Assembly (NCBI GenBank): GCA_023428915.1
Contig: JAEYWL010000110.1
Location: 1-42,296, forward strand
Reading direction: 5' to 3'
Origin: Verrucomicrobiota bacterium
Lineage (GTDB): Bacteria; Chlamydiota; Chlamydiia; Chlamydiales; JAEYWL01
Length of the DNA: 42,296 bases
The position numbers and the translations under genes were made by a program. Each line of letters opens with the position of its first letter. Position 1 is the stretch's first letter. The notes beneath the pieces were generated by a model. It did no database searches, had not been told where the DNA came from, and worked only from the letters and a program-made list of their open reading frames with translations. This document shows, piece by piece, positions 15,930-24,634 of the stretch.

Positions 15930-16804
15930 TGGCGGCAGGCAGAAATGATAGCTGCTGGTGCGGCAGCGGCAGGAAATGGAAAAAATGCCATTATCCGCAG
16001 GAAGGGCAAAAACTCTATCTGACACCGCAAGAATACTTTAAACGCTACAAAATCGTGATTAAAAATGAGTGGGAAATACAACATATACGCAAGGCCTGCC
16101 AATTAACAGCAGAAATTCTTACAAAAACAGCTGCGATGGCACAGGAAGGGATAACAACGCACGAATTAAACGAATATGCTCATAAATTACATCTTGAAGC
16201 TGGCGCCAAGCCTGCACCTTTGCATTACGGCTTTCCACCATACCCAAAAAGCATTTGTACATCGCTGAATGAAGTAATCTGCCATGGGATACCGGATCAC
16301 AGGCAACTCCAAAAAGGGGACATTCTCAACATTGATGTTTCCTGTAATTTAAACGGCTATTTTGGCGACTGCAGCCGCATGGTAGAAGTTGGAGAAACGA
16401 CACATGAACGCAAACTTGTTGTAGACACGGCATATGAGTGCTTAATGAAAGGAATTGCCGCCTTAAGACCGGGGAGTTTGTTATGCGAGATCGGCAATGC
16501 CATCGAGAAACATGCCAAAAGTAAAAACTGCTCGGTTGTTCACCAATTTGTAGGGCATGGAGTCGGTTTAAAATTTCATGAAGCGCCACAAGTATGCCAT
16601 TACCATAATAATTCCGAGATCCCGCTCGCACCTGGCATGATTTTCACCATCGAGCCAATGATTAACGCCGGGGTGCCCGAGGCAGTAATAGATGATAAAG
16701 ACCATTGGACAGCCCGCACAGCAGATGGCAAAGCCAGCGCACAATGGGAACACACGCTGCTGATCACTGAAACCGGCTATGAAATCCTGACCCCTTGGGA
16801 ATAA
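15929..16804 (+). CDS. map: Methionine aminopeptidase type I with N-terminal SEC-C zinc motif
   Basis: Removes the initiator methionine from nascent proteins. The 291-aa protein begins with a SEC-C motif (C9, C11, C20, H21 in CWCGSGRKWKKCH), thought to help docking on the ribosome. A pita-bread fold domain from about residue 45 follows. Metal ligands are D136, D147, H210, E242 and E274; H119 and H217 fit the other two active-site histidines. A fused SEC-C motif and this overall length are typical of chlamydial and some other bacterial MetAPs. It is the last gene of the trmB run, and a long structured repeat region follows the stop codon. Confidence 0.96.
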   Translation: MAAGRNDSCWCGSGRKWKKCHYPQEGQKLYLTPQEYFKRYKIVIKNEWEIQHIRKACQLTAEILTKTAAMAQEGITTHELNEYAHKLHLEAGAKPAPLHYGFPPYPKSICTSLNEVICHGIPDHRQLQKGDILNIDVSCNLNGYFGDCSRMVEVGETTHERKLVVDTAYECLMKGIAALRPGSLLCEIGNAIEKHAKSKNCSVVHQFVGHGVGLKFHEAPQVCHYHNNSEIPLAPGMIFTIEPMINAGVPEAVIDDKDHWTARTADGKASAQWEHTLLITETGYEILTPWE

Positions 16805-17083
16805 TAGAGAGTTCCTAAAGTCTGAATTGGACGCTTAGACCCTGACAGGATCTTAGTCCATTAAGTCCATAAGAGACAGTTGCATAAGTCTGGGTGAGGC
16901 GCTTAAATGGACAATGGACCTTATGGATTTAATGAACTAAGCGCCAATTGCTTGTCGTAAATGTCTTTGGGCGTCGTTAAGGTCCATAATGTCATTTGAT
17001 ATAGCTAAATCTGACTTTTGCAACTGTCTCATAAGGTCCATGGCGTCCCCTATTGTCTATTATCCATTTAAGCGCCTGATTCA
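16805..17083. repeat. Mosaic inverted-repeat region downstream of map
   Basis: Nested inverted repeats are present: GAGACAGTTGCA (16873-16884) with its exact complement at 17019-17030, and GGCGCTTAAATGGA (16898-16911) with its exact complement at 17063-17076. Two internal blocks recur outside it. The 16-mer at 16970-16985 is the exact reverse complement of 25056-25071, and the 19-mer at 17029-17047 is the exact reverse complement of 25066-25084. The distal arm overlaps the last codons and stop of the minus-strand coiled-coil gene, so that gene's C-terminus lies inside the repeat. No ORF of note is seen. Confidence 0.8.
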
Positions 17084-18246
17084 CACTTTATAGTACAAGC
17101 AATGAGTTGATAGAGCTCATCAATTTCTTGGCGGTCTTGCCGGATAATTTCCTCAAGAGCTTCTATTTCGGTTTGGTATTGCCGCTCGATGTCGCTTAAT
17201 TCCATCTGCGAACACTCTGAGCGGCGCTCTTTAACTTTTTGCAATACAACCATTAGAGCTTCCTTAGTTTTGAATAGCTCTTGACGGGTGCTATCCAGCA
17301 TAGCTTGCTTTTCAGCAAACTGCCTCTTTAGTTGCTCATAGAGGTAATGGCTGAATTCTGGTTTGACAGCTTGCAGCTTCTGCTCAAGCTCGGTCATCTT
17401 CGCCTCTGTTTCTGCTTTTGCTATTGCAACAGCCGCGAGCTCGGCTTTAACCTGCTGCAATGATGAGAGATAGTCTTGCTCTTTTGCTTTTTCTTGCTGT
17501 AATTGCTGCTGCAGCTGTGCTTTTTGGCTGTCATGTTGTTTAAACAATGCTTCTTTTTGCTCAAGCTCATTTTGCTTATACTTCAGCGAGGCATCAAGCA
17601 CAGCGCAAGCTTCAATCTGTTTTTTAAGTTCAAAATCCAGGCTTGCCTGTTTTACATGCAGCAGCTCAAGCTGCTGCTGAGCTGCCTGATTGGCAAGCTC
17701 TAAAGCTCTATTCTTATTCAGCAGCTGTTCATTCTGAGCTTTTTGTTCGTTTGTCAACAACTCCCAAAACTGCTGACTTTTCTCGCTTTGCGCTTCCCAA
17801 GATTTACGCTCTTTTTCAAGCTGGTTTTGGATAGTTTGCAAGCGCTCATCTAAATTCCATAAGTGCTCTTTGCGATACTCAGACTCTTGCTGGACTCCAT
17901 GTATAATAGCTGAAACTTCCTCTAAAGAAAGCGATGTGACAATGAACGAGATCGCAATGGCCATAGCCATGCCAATCAACCAAAATCTTTGATCTACAGG
18001 GGTGGCAGCTATGCCAAACAATAGCAAAGCCACTAGCAAGCAAAAAGCTAGCGCTAAACCTACACGCTTCCATTTCCAACAAACAGGAAGGCCTATAATT
18101 GCAGCTAAAGCAAGATATACTTCACCTGAAGAAAGCATCCTCAGTGAGATTACGCCTAATGCTAAAATTGTTATGAATGGGCCAAGGACCGCCCAAAAAC
18201 AGACCTGTTGTTCGACTTTAACTTGCATTTTTTCCACTGGCACCAC
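17068..18246 (-). CDS. Inner-membrane protein with long coiled-coil tail
   Basis: 392 aa from a GTG at 18246; an in-frame ATG at 18228 would give 386 aa, and neither has a strong ribosome binding site. Residues 15-110 hold about four hydrophobic segments (FWAVLGPFITILALGVISLR, VGLALAFCLLVALLLFGIAA, LIGMAMAIAISFIVTSLSL). From about residue 125 to the end the protein is a nearly continuous Glu/Gln/Lys-rich coiled coil. No signal sequence or enzyme motif is seen. Topology suggests a membrane anchor with a long cytosolic, or host-facing, rod. The last codons and the stop lie in a repeat arm shared with the region after map, so the present C-terminus may have been set by repeat insertion. The function is unknown. 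Confidence 0.75.
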   Translation of the reverse strand: MVPVEKMQVKVEQQVCFWAVLGPFITILALGVISLRMLSSGEVYLALAAIIGLPVCWKWKRVGLALAFCLLVALLLFGIAATPVDQRFWLIGMAMAIAISFIVTSLSLEEVSAIIHGVQQESEYRKEHLWNLDERLQTIQNQLEKERKSWEAQSEKSQQFWELLTNEQKAQNEQLLNKNRALELANQAAQQQLELLHVKQASLDFELKKQIEACAVLDASLKYKQNELEQKEALFKQHDSQKAQLQQQLQQEKAKEQDYLSSLQQVKAELAAVAIAKAETEAKMTELEQKLQAVKPEFSHYLYEQLKRQFAEKQAMLDSTRQELFKTKEALMVVLQKVKERRSECSQMELSDIERQYQTEIEALEEIIRQDRQEIDELYQLIACTIKCESGA

Positions 18247-18297
18247 CTAAAAGATACCGCAGATTATACACAAAAGGGGTTGGAGAGCAAAGAAAAA

Positions 18298-19503
18298 CTA
18301 AGAAAAATCCACTTCGAGTAAAGAGAAGTCGTCATCAAAGTGTGTGCCGGAATGAAATTGCTGTAGATTGGCAAATAAAGGGTCTAATTTCTTATTTTTT
18401 TTTACCAACTCTGAAAATTCATAAAATTGCATCATTTCATCAGTAGCTTTCCTGATCTCAAAAACGCCATCGCTGAACAAGAAGAGACGGTTCACTTGTT
18501 GCAAAGTAATAGCGCCGTTTTCAAACTCTATTCCAGGCAGCCCTCCAACCACCATGCCTTTAGAGGTCAGCTCATGCAATGTAAGCTGCTCTTCAGAGGG
18601 GCCGCACAGCAGCAAAGCTGGAGGATGCCCTCCGCTTGAAAAACAAAGAGTGCGTTTTTTTTTGTTATATATCCCATACCAAATAGTAAAAAACATCTGA
18701 TTATGCCTTTCCATGGGAAATTTAGCATTTAACGAGGACAGCACATCTTTAGGGTCTAAAAAATCTGTTTCGGAAAGATTTTGGGAACTAAGAACATTAA
18801 TTACAGAAATAGACAGCATAGCAGCTCCAATACCATGCCCGCACACATCCAGTAAGTAGATAGCAAAATTCTCCTCATCTATCCAATGGTAGCCAAAAAT
18901 ATCGCCTCCCAGCTGTTTTGAGGGAATAAACTTCCAATTAGCAGTAATTTCTCCTGTCACAGGCGATGGTAAAAGCGACTTTACATATTCAGCTGCCTCG
19001 CTTAACTCAGCTGTCAGGATTCGCTGGCTTTCTGACAGTTTTTCATAAGCTTCATTCCTTTCTAATAGGCGTATGTAGCTATTAGAATGGTAAATAATGC
19101 GTGCAATCAACTCCACTTTGTCCGGCAGCTTCACTATATAATCGTTGGCGCCGCATCCAAAAGCTTCTGCTTTCACTCTAGGATCTTCTTTGCTGGAGAG
19201 CACTATCAAAGGGATATTATTCGTGAGAGGATTTGCCCGAAAATATTTAACAAGCACCAGCCCTTCTACATCCGGCATTACGAGATCCAGTAAGATAACG
19301 GTAGGCATAATGCGGGCTGCAAGCATCAAAGCTTGCGACGGGTCATTGCAATAATGAAACACTAAATTTTCCTGGCCTTCTAACATTTGCTTAATAGCCT
19401 CAGCAATAATGGCCTGATCATCAATTAGCAGCACAACAATCGCATGCTCTTGATTTGGAGAAAGCATTTTTGTGGATAGACTGTAAGTGACATCAATAGA
19501 CAT
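18298..19503 (-). CDS. Response regulator with PP2C/SpoIIE (RsbU-type) phosphatase output
   Basis: The 401-aa protein has an N-terminal receiver domain (about residues 22-140). The acidic pair is D28-D29, the phospho-acceptor is D73 in LLDLVMPD and the conserved Lys is K105 (SSKEDP). A helical linker follows, then a PPM/SpoIIE Ser/Thr phosphatase domain (about 180-400). Metal-binding acids are visible as D201 in GGDIFG, D219 in LLDVCGHG, a later FSDGVFE and FDDDFSLLEV, so the catalytic site looks complete. It probably dephosphorylates an anti-sigma-antagonist-like protein under control of the CheA-like kinase encoded upstream. The ATG lies inside the terminal repeat of a 164-bp palindromic element, and an internal ATG (M13) lacks a ribosome binding site. 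It is the last gene of the chemosensory cluster. Confidence 0.9.
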   Translation of the reverse strand: MSIDVTYSLSTKMLSPNQEHAIVVLLIDDQAIIAEAIKQMLEGQENLVFHYCNDPSQALMLAARIMPTVILLDLVMPDVEGLVLVKYFRANPLTNNIPLIVLSSKEDPRVKAEAFGCGANDYIVKLPDKVELIARIIYHSNSYIRLLERNEAYEKLSESQRILTAELSEAAEYVKSLLPSPVTGEITANWKFIPSKQLGGDIFGYHWIDEENFAIYLLDVCGHGIGAAMLSISVINVLSSQNLSETDFLDPKDVLSSLNAKFPMERHNQMFFTIWYGIYNKKKRTLCFSSGGHPPALLLCGPSEEQLTLHELTSKGMVVGGLPGIEFENGAITLQQVNRLFLFSDGVFEIRKATDEMMQFYEFSELVKKNKKLDPLFANLQQFHSGTHFDDDFSLLEVDFS

Positions 19504-19660
19504 CTTTCAAAACTCGCTTTGATTGAGATAATTAGGCATTTTTGAGCAGCTTTTTCGAAAAATTTTGAAGGCATGTAAATATACATGGTCGAAAAATTTT
19601 GCGGAAAAGCTGCCAAAAAGGGCAATTTTAACGACCAAAGGGAGTTTTGAAAGATGTCTA
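19497..19660. mobile_element. MITE-like palindromic element, copy 1 (164 bp)
   Basis: The ends are perfect 18-bp inverted repeats, TAGACATCTTTCAAAACT and AGTTTTGAAAGATGTCTA. The two halves are complementary almost to the centre (for example GCAGCTTTTTCG near 19550 against CGGAAAAGCTGC near 19610). Copy 2 at 31600-31763 has the same length, with about nine differences by eye. Outermost TA pairs fit a TA target duplication. It has no transposase of its own. It fills the gap between the cheA stop and the response-regulator start and provides that gene's ATG. Confidence 0.85.
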
Positions 19661-19663
19661 ATA

Positions 19664-22384
19664 TTAGAAGGGGGCTTCTGCATGTTCATCCTGGTATGGT
19701 GTTGATTTACCGATTAAATCTTCAACCGCCACTAAAAGGGCATCATCGTGAAAACTATTCTTCGTTAGATAATAATTAGCGCCGGCAGCCAACCCTAGCT
19801 TTTTATCCTCTTCCCGGTCTTTATAGGAAATAATCATGATCGGAAGGTTGTGCAATTTAGAATCAGCCCTAATGGCTTTCACAAGTTCAATTCCATTCAT
19901 GCGGGGCATATCGATATCAGTAATTATAAGGTCATACTTTGCTACGCGGACGGCATTCCAGCCATCCACGCCATTAACCGCCGTATCCACTTTATAGCCA
20001 TGATTTTGTAATAATCGGCACTCCACCTCACGAACGGTGATAGAATCATCGACAACAAGAATGCGCTTGGCGCTTTCACGAATTGCCGTTGCTGTTTGAT
20101 ACGTAACCGTCTTTAAACTTCCTTGCGATAGCAATTTGTCAATCGATTGAATAAGGTCGTCAACATCTAGAATAAGCACAGGGCTGCCATTTTCCAGTAT
20201 GGCCCCTGTGGAAATATCGCGAATTTTTCCCAAATGGGTATCTAATTCTTGGACCACAAGGTCTTTTTCTCCTAAAAAACAATCGACAAGCATGCCATAA
20301 GAACTTTGTTTTTCGCTAAATATCACAACAGCCAAAGTTTCATTATGCAGGGAATTACCAGAGAGCTCAAGAACCTCGCTTCCTTCAATAAGGCCAATAT
20401 TTTTGTGATAATAACTAAAATATTGCCTGCCTTCCATGTGGCGTATTTCTTCTTTAGGAATATGCAAAGCTCTATCTATCCTAGAAAGAGGGAAGGCATA
20501 AACCTCGCCGCATATGTGTACCATTAGACATCGGATTACAGAAAGGGTAATTGGCAAATGAATCTCAATTTTTAAGCTCAAACCTGCTTGATTGTATGCT
20601 TTAACTGCCCCGCCTACTTCTTGACACATCTTGTGAACAATATTTAACCCTACTCCTCTGCCTGAAATTTCAGTTACCCTTTGCGAGGTAGAAAACCCGG
20701 GTAAAAAGATAAACTCAATCAGCTCGCTTTCATGCAGTTTTTCGACGAAGGCATCGTCAGCCATTTTTTTCTCTTTGATCTTTTGACGCAAGGCTTGCAG
20801 GTCAATTCCCCTGCCATCATCAGTAATTGTAATGACTAAGCTGCCAGCCTTGTGCCTGGCTTCCATCTTGATAGTTCCCTCGGCAGGTTTATTTTTCGCT
20901 AAGCGCTGCTCCGGGCTTTCAATTCCATGGTCGATGGCATTCCATAACAAATGAGTGAGGGGGGCTTCCAATTTATCTAAAATATCCCTATCTACAGAGG
21001 TGTTTTTTCCTTGAATCTCAAGCTTCACTTTTTTACCAAGCTGCTTTGCCAAATCCCTGACAATACGAGGAAATCCTTCAACTCCATCTGCAAAGGGGCG
21101 CATGCGAATATCTACAATTTCCTGGTAAAAACGTTCAGAAAGACTATGATGGCGTCGGATAAACATCTCAAATTCCCCTAAGCGGGCTGTAAGATTTTGC
21201 TGCGATTCATGACTTAGATGCTGTAAGTTAGAAAGGGCGGCTTCAAATTCTGCGCCGGCTTTATGCCTCTGCGCTGCCTCTCTTAATTGGTTCAATGAAT
21301 CTGAAAATGTGCCCATGGAGCGTTTTAGGGTCATTAAAACCGAGCTAAACGGCTGCAGCCAAGAGGATTCTACGAGTGATTCGCCGGCCAGACCCATGAG
21401 ACGATTTAAATTCTGCGCAGTTACCCTTACAGTTCGATCCTGTGAAGTCATATCCTGCGCTTTAAGAGGGATATTTTTTTCAGAGACAGCTGGTTCATTT
21501 TCTATTGATACCAGCGCAACAGGCAACGAACTTTCTTGGGCTTTTAGGCAGGCAGTTGCGGCATCAAAACATTCCCTGTTATTCGCTATCCACTCTGGAA
21601 TCTTTTCCAGGGGGATTTTTAAAAGCCTTGAGAATATATCTATGCAATGCAATATTTTATCCGTATCTTTTGAAGAAATTGCCTTCATTTTAAAGAGCAA
21701 AAGATAATCTTCAACAGCATGCGCAAGCTTCACAACATAGTCCAAATTTATTGCCCGGGCAGCCCCCTTAATGGAGTGAGCGGCACGCATCATAGCGCTT
21801 AGCGCTTCTAGGTTATCGGGCTGCTTTTCTAGCGCTAAAATGCCATTGGTTATTGCTGCAATTTGCGTTTCAAGTTCAGTTAAAAAAAGTAAGAGAAGGG
21901 CCGGATCATATTTTTTTACGGCGTTTGCCTGCTTGACTTCTTCTTTTTCTATCTCTTGCGCCTCTCCTTCTTTTTTACATGCAGCATTTAATTTGGCTTC
22001 CAGTCCGGCAATTACCGCTTCCTGGCAATTAAGAAAGGCAGGGATCTCAATAAAAGGAGTCGAGCATATTGTTTCCAATAAATATATGATTTCTTGAATT
22101 AAATTTTCATGCGCTGCGCCCCATTTCCACTTATGCTTTAAGCTAAGGGTAAAAAAGTTCTCTAACTGCTTAGCCAGGTCCCCGAGTTGTTTAATTTGCG
22201 CCACAAAAGCACTGCTTTTTAACTGCCGGCAAATATCTGCCATTTTTTCTAAGGCCGTTAATGTGTTAGAAGGATCTTTACAGCACTCCATTTGTTTATT
22301 CAGGGAGTCGACATGTTTTTTTAAATCCTCTTGAAATAGCTCGAAAATAGCGCCTGCATATCCCTTATCTGCCCCTTCACTCAT
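19664..22384 (-). CDS. cheA: CheA-type hybrid histidine kinase (WspE-like: Hpt-kinase-CheW-REC)
   Basis: Central kinase of a chemosensory array, 906 aa. Domains in order: an N-terminal Hpt-like helical domain lacking the His (about 10-100); a functional Hpt with H203 in AAHSIKGAARAIN (about 160-260); the P3 dimerisation helices from about 320; and the HATPase domain with NAIDHGIESPEQ, DDGRGID and GRGVGLNIV. A CheW-like regulatory domain covers about 620-750 and a C-terminal receiver 774-890, with the VVDD acidic pocket, D823 in IITDIDMPRMNG and a conserved Lys in SYKDREE. The P2 domain for binding a separate CheY is not evident, as in WspE. ATGA overlaps the upstream cheW. A repeat element follows the stop by 3 bases. 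Confidence 0.95.
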   Translation of the reverse strand: MSEGADKGYAGAIFELFQEDLKKHVDSLNKQMECCKDPSNTLTALEKMADICRQLKSSAFVAQIKQLGDLAKQLENFFTLSLKHKWKWGAAHENLIQEIIYLLETICSTPFIEIPAFLNCQEAVIAGLEAKLNAACKKEGEAQEIEKEEVKQANAVKKYDPALLLLFLTELETQIAAITNGILALEKQPDNLEALSAMMRAAHSIKGAARAINLDYVVKLAHAVEDYLLLFKMKAISSKDTDKILHCIDIFSRLLKIPLEKIPEWIANNRECFDAATACLKAQESSLPVALVSIENEPAVSEKNIPLKAQDMTSQDRTVRVTAQNLNRLMGLAGESLVESSWLQPFSSVLMTLKRSMGTFSDSLNQLREAAQRHKAGAEFEAALSNLQHLSHESQQNLTARLGEFEMFIRRHHSLSERFYQEIVDIRMRPFADGVEGFPRIVRDLAKQLGKKVKLEIQGKNTSVDRDILDKLEAPLTHLLWNAIDHGIESPEQRLAKNKPAEGTIKMEARHKAGSLVITITDDGRGIDLQALRQKIKEKKMADDAFVEKLHESELIEFIFLPGFSTSQRVTEISGRGVGLNIVHKMCQEVGGAVKAYNQAGLSLKIEIHLPITLSVIRCLMVHICGEVYAFPLSRIDRALHIPKEEIRHMEGRQYFSYYHKNIGLIEGSEVLELSGNSLHNETLAVVIFSEKQSSYGMLVDCFLGEKDLVVQELDTHLGKIRDISTGAILENGSPVLILDVDDLIQSIDKLLSQGSLKTVTYQTATAIRESAKRILVVDDSITVREVECRLLQNHGYKVDTAVNGVDGWNAVRVAKYDLIITDIDMPRMNGIELVKAIRADSKLHNLPIMIISYKDREEDKKLGLAAGANYYLTKNSFHDDALLVAVEDLIGKSTPYQDEHAEAPF

Positions 22385-22968
22385 AATATTCTCCTGCGTA
22401 AACTGGAGAACATTAATTCCTCATCTAAAATGCCAATGCTTTTACCTTCCCAAGACAGAATTCCTTTTAAAAAATTTACTGAGGATTTATGCAAATTTAT
22501 TGGGACATTTTCAAAACGGGAGTGGGCAATTTTTTGCAAGCCAAGCACTTCATCGGCAACAAATACCCAGGTTTGCCCGCTGTTTTCAATCACAATCATG
22601 CGGCTATAAGTAATTGAGTTTGTATTTACAGTTTCTGCTGGAGCTAGTTCCAGGAGATTTTCTAGAGATACGCACACTTTGATTTGTCCGTAAATATTGA
22701 CAATGCCTTTGACTGCTGCAGTTTTTGCATGGGGTAAAGCGTGAATTTTCCGAACTTCGCTAACTTGTTTAAGGGTGATTGCTGAGAGAGCAAAAAATTC
22801 GCTTCTGAGACGAAAAAACAAATAAAGTTCTTCAAGCTCTAAATTATAAACATTTTTTTCCTGCACCAGAATATTAGTCCAGGAATCTTTATAATCATGA
22901 GGTAGCGGACGATTTAAGAGTGTTAATGCCGGAGAAGGTTCTATTTTAATCAACTCATGTTCATCCAT
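22381..22968 (-). CDS. cheW: CheW-like adaptor (WspD position), upstream of cheA
   Basis: Scaffold protein that links receptors to the CheA kinase. The 195-aa protein has a charged N-terminal extension of about 45 residues, then one CheW domain: LYLFFRLRSEFFALSAITLK, AAVKGIVNIYGQIKVCVSLE, and a late EGKSIGILDEELMF. The extension resembles that of WspD-type proteins, which sit in the same position directly before the hybrid CheA. Its TGA overlaps the cheA ATG by four bases. The second CheW lies two genes upstream, so the array may use two different adaptors, as in the Wsp system. Confidence 0.9.
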   Translation of the reverse strand: MDEHELIKIEPSPALTLLNRPLPHDYKDSWTNILVQEKNVYNLELEELYLFFRLRSEFFALSAITLKQVSEVRKIHALPHAKTAAVKGIVNIYGQIKVCVSLENLLELAPAETVNTNSITYSRMIVIENSGQTWVFVADEVLGLQKIAHSRFENVPINLHKSSVNFLKGILSWEGKSIGILDEELMFSSLRRRIL

Positions 22969-23014
22969 GGTCTACGATATAGACCATCCTCCCCTTGCAG
23001 GACAAGAAAAAAGG

Positions 23015-24190
23015 TTAAGACTTTACAGCTTTTAGAGCGCGTCTTTTATATAATTCAGCCTTTTTGACATCCCCTTTTCTGTCAGCTAAAAGAGCGAGGT
23101 ACACTAAAGCCTCGCAATGATTGGGAGAGAGATAAATCGTTTTATGGAAATAATTTTCAGCTTCTTTTTCCATGTTTTCAGCATGCGCTATTATCCCTAA
23201 TAAGAAATAAGCTTCTTCGTCTGTATCTTGTTCTTTTAAGCGTTTTTGACATAAGGCTTTTGCTTCCTCAAGCAAACCCGCATCTGCCAGCGCGCGCGCT
23301 TTTGCTAATATCGAGATTGACTGCTTAAGCTCTATCGGCTTGGAGGCATTCTTTTGGCTTGTTTCTTGAACTATTGGGACAGCCGGCTTTGTGTGCTTAG
23401 TTGGAATGAAGGCATTAATAGGCGGCTTGGTTAGTGCAGTAAATCCTGAATCTTTACCGACCATAGCTCCTTCTGCCTGACCTAATAACAGGACGCCATC
23501 TGATACAAGCACCTGAAGGCAGTTTTCAATCGCCTGCCGTTGATTTTCTTTAGAAAAATAGATAAGGAGGTTGCGGCAAATAATGAGATCATAAGGACCT
23601 TTTTTACAAAACTGCGGATCCAGTAGATTTCCATACTCAAAATGAACCTGATGAATCACCTCTTTCTTTAAAAGAAAATTGCCTTGATGGGAATTAAAAT
23701 ATTTTTTCTTAAGCATCTCATTTCTGCCGCGAAATGAATAGCTCCCATACAATGCCAATTTAGCTTTTTTAATCCCTTTTTTACTTATATCAAAGGCTTC
23801 GATTTTAAACTGACTGCCCTTCAAGCCTGCTTCAAATAGGGCCATAGCTAGACTATAAGGTTCTTCTCCGGATGAACAGGGTATGCAAGCAATTGCCAGA
23901 TCACGCCGGCCGCTCCTTAATAAGTGCACACATCGTTCAACAGCAAACTCCAAACCCTTTTCTTCCCGAAAAAACCAAGTTTCGGGCACCAAAAATAATT
24001 CTATGAATTCTTCAAGTTCTTTTCCTGAGCATAAAAGTCTATGATAATAATCTTGGGAAGCATGGAAGGCGTTGGCCTCCATTCTTTTTAAAATATTTTT
24101 CCGCCAAATCCAAGTATTGACCAGACTTGGTTCTAAACCAATCTTCTGCTTAAGAAGCTGCTGGATGGGTTTAAGGAATTTATCAGGCAT
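23015..24190 (-). CDS. cheR: CheR-type protein-glutamate methyltransferase with C-terminal TPR (WspC-like)
   Basis: Methylates receptor glutamates with SAM. The 391-aa protein has the helical CheR N-domain (1-70), then the SAM-binding methyltransferase domain with VPETWFFREE, the loop IPCSSGEEPYSLAMALFEAG and the late YDLIICRNLLIYFSKENQ. Tetratricopeptide-like helices follow at about 295-390 (ALADAGLLEEAKALCQKRL, EAYFLLGIIAHAENMEKEA). A CheR-TPR fusion is the hallmark of WspC. Retention of CheR implies a methylatable receptor somewhere in the genome, although none is seen here and no cheB lies in the cluster. No clear ribosome binding site precedes its ATG, which lies 10 bases after the upstream cheW stop. 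Confidence 0.92.
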   Translation of the reverse strand: MPDKFLKPIQQLLKQKIGLEPSLVNTWIWRKNILKRMEANAFHASQDYYHRLLCSGKELEEFIELFLVPETWFFREEKGLEFAVERCVHLLRSGRRDLAIACIPCSSGEEPYSLAMALFEAGLKGSQFKIEAFDISKKGIKKAKLALYGSYSFRGRNEMLKKKYFNSHQGNFLLKKEVIHQVHFEYGNLLDPQFCKKGPYDLIICRNLLIYFSKENQRQAIENCLQVLVSDGVLLLGQAEGAMVGKDSGFTALTKPPINAFIPTKHTKPAVPIVQETSQKNASKPIELKQSISILAKARALADAGLLEEAKALCQKRLKEQDTDEEAYFLLGIIAHAENMEKEAENYFHKTIYLSPNHCEALVYLALLADRKGDVKKAELYKRRALKAVKS

Positions 24191-24200
24191 GAATGTTTAT

Positions 24201-24629
24201 TTAATTTTCAGCGTGCACATATTGATTATAAAACTCTTGAACATCAAACAATTGAATAGCACCCTCAGATCCGTTTGCAACTCCCTTTAAAAATGTGTGG
24301 GGGTTTTCTTCTAAGAGAGCAAAGTGAAATGCTTCGGATTTAGCCTGAAAAGTGAGTACTGCTTTTTCCACAATTAAGCCATAAATTGCAGATTGCGATA
24401 ACTTCAGCAGCAAAATTCTCGTATGCATCAAATCCTCAGATCTGCGATTCTCAAGAATTTCACAAAGATCAAATACTGGGATAAGCTTTCCTCCATAGTT
24501 TAAAATGCCTGCTGCTAATGAAGGAAGCTCTATTGATGTCTGTAATGCCACTAGAGGAAGTATCTCTACAATGCATTCATAACTGCAAGCCAGCCTTTTT
24601 TGCCCGCAGTAAAATAACAGCATTAACAT
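24201..24629 (-). CDS. CheW-like adaptor (WspB position), upstream of cheR
   Basis: A 142-aa single-domain CheW. It starts directly at the domain (MLMLLFYCGQKRLACSYECI) and keeps the conserved glycine-rich strand-turn AAGILNYGGKLIPVFDLCEI. It differs in sequence and length from the other CheW in the operon, so the two are not a recent duplication. In Wsp-type operons the first CheW sits between the receptor gene and cheR; here a 73-aa protein of unknown family takes the receptor's place. The start is one of two close ATG codons (24629 or 24623); no strong ribosome binding site is visible. Confidence 0.87.
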   Translation of the reverse strand: MLMLLFYCGQKRLACSYECIVEILPLVALQTSIELPSLAAGILNYGGKLIPVFDLCEILENRRSEDLMHTRILLLKLSQSAIYGLIVEKAVLTFQAKSEAFHFALLEENPHTFLKGVANGSEGAIQLFDVQEFYNQYVHAEN

Positions 24630-24634
24630 TCTAT

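Noticed and set aside
19425..19625. Antisense ORF beginning MPFLAAFPQNFSTMY in the repeat element, also present in copy 2 (up to 31728)
   Set aside because: It lies inside the palindrome and continues into different flanking genes in the two copies. The differences between copies are not biased to silent positions, so it is not a conserved protein.
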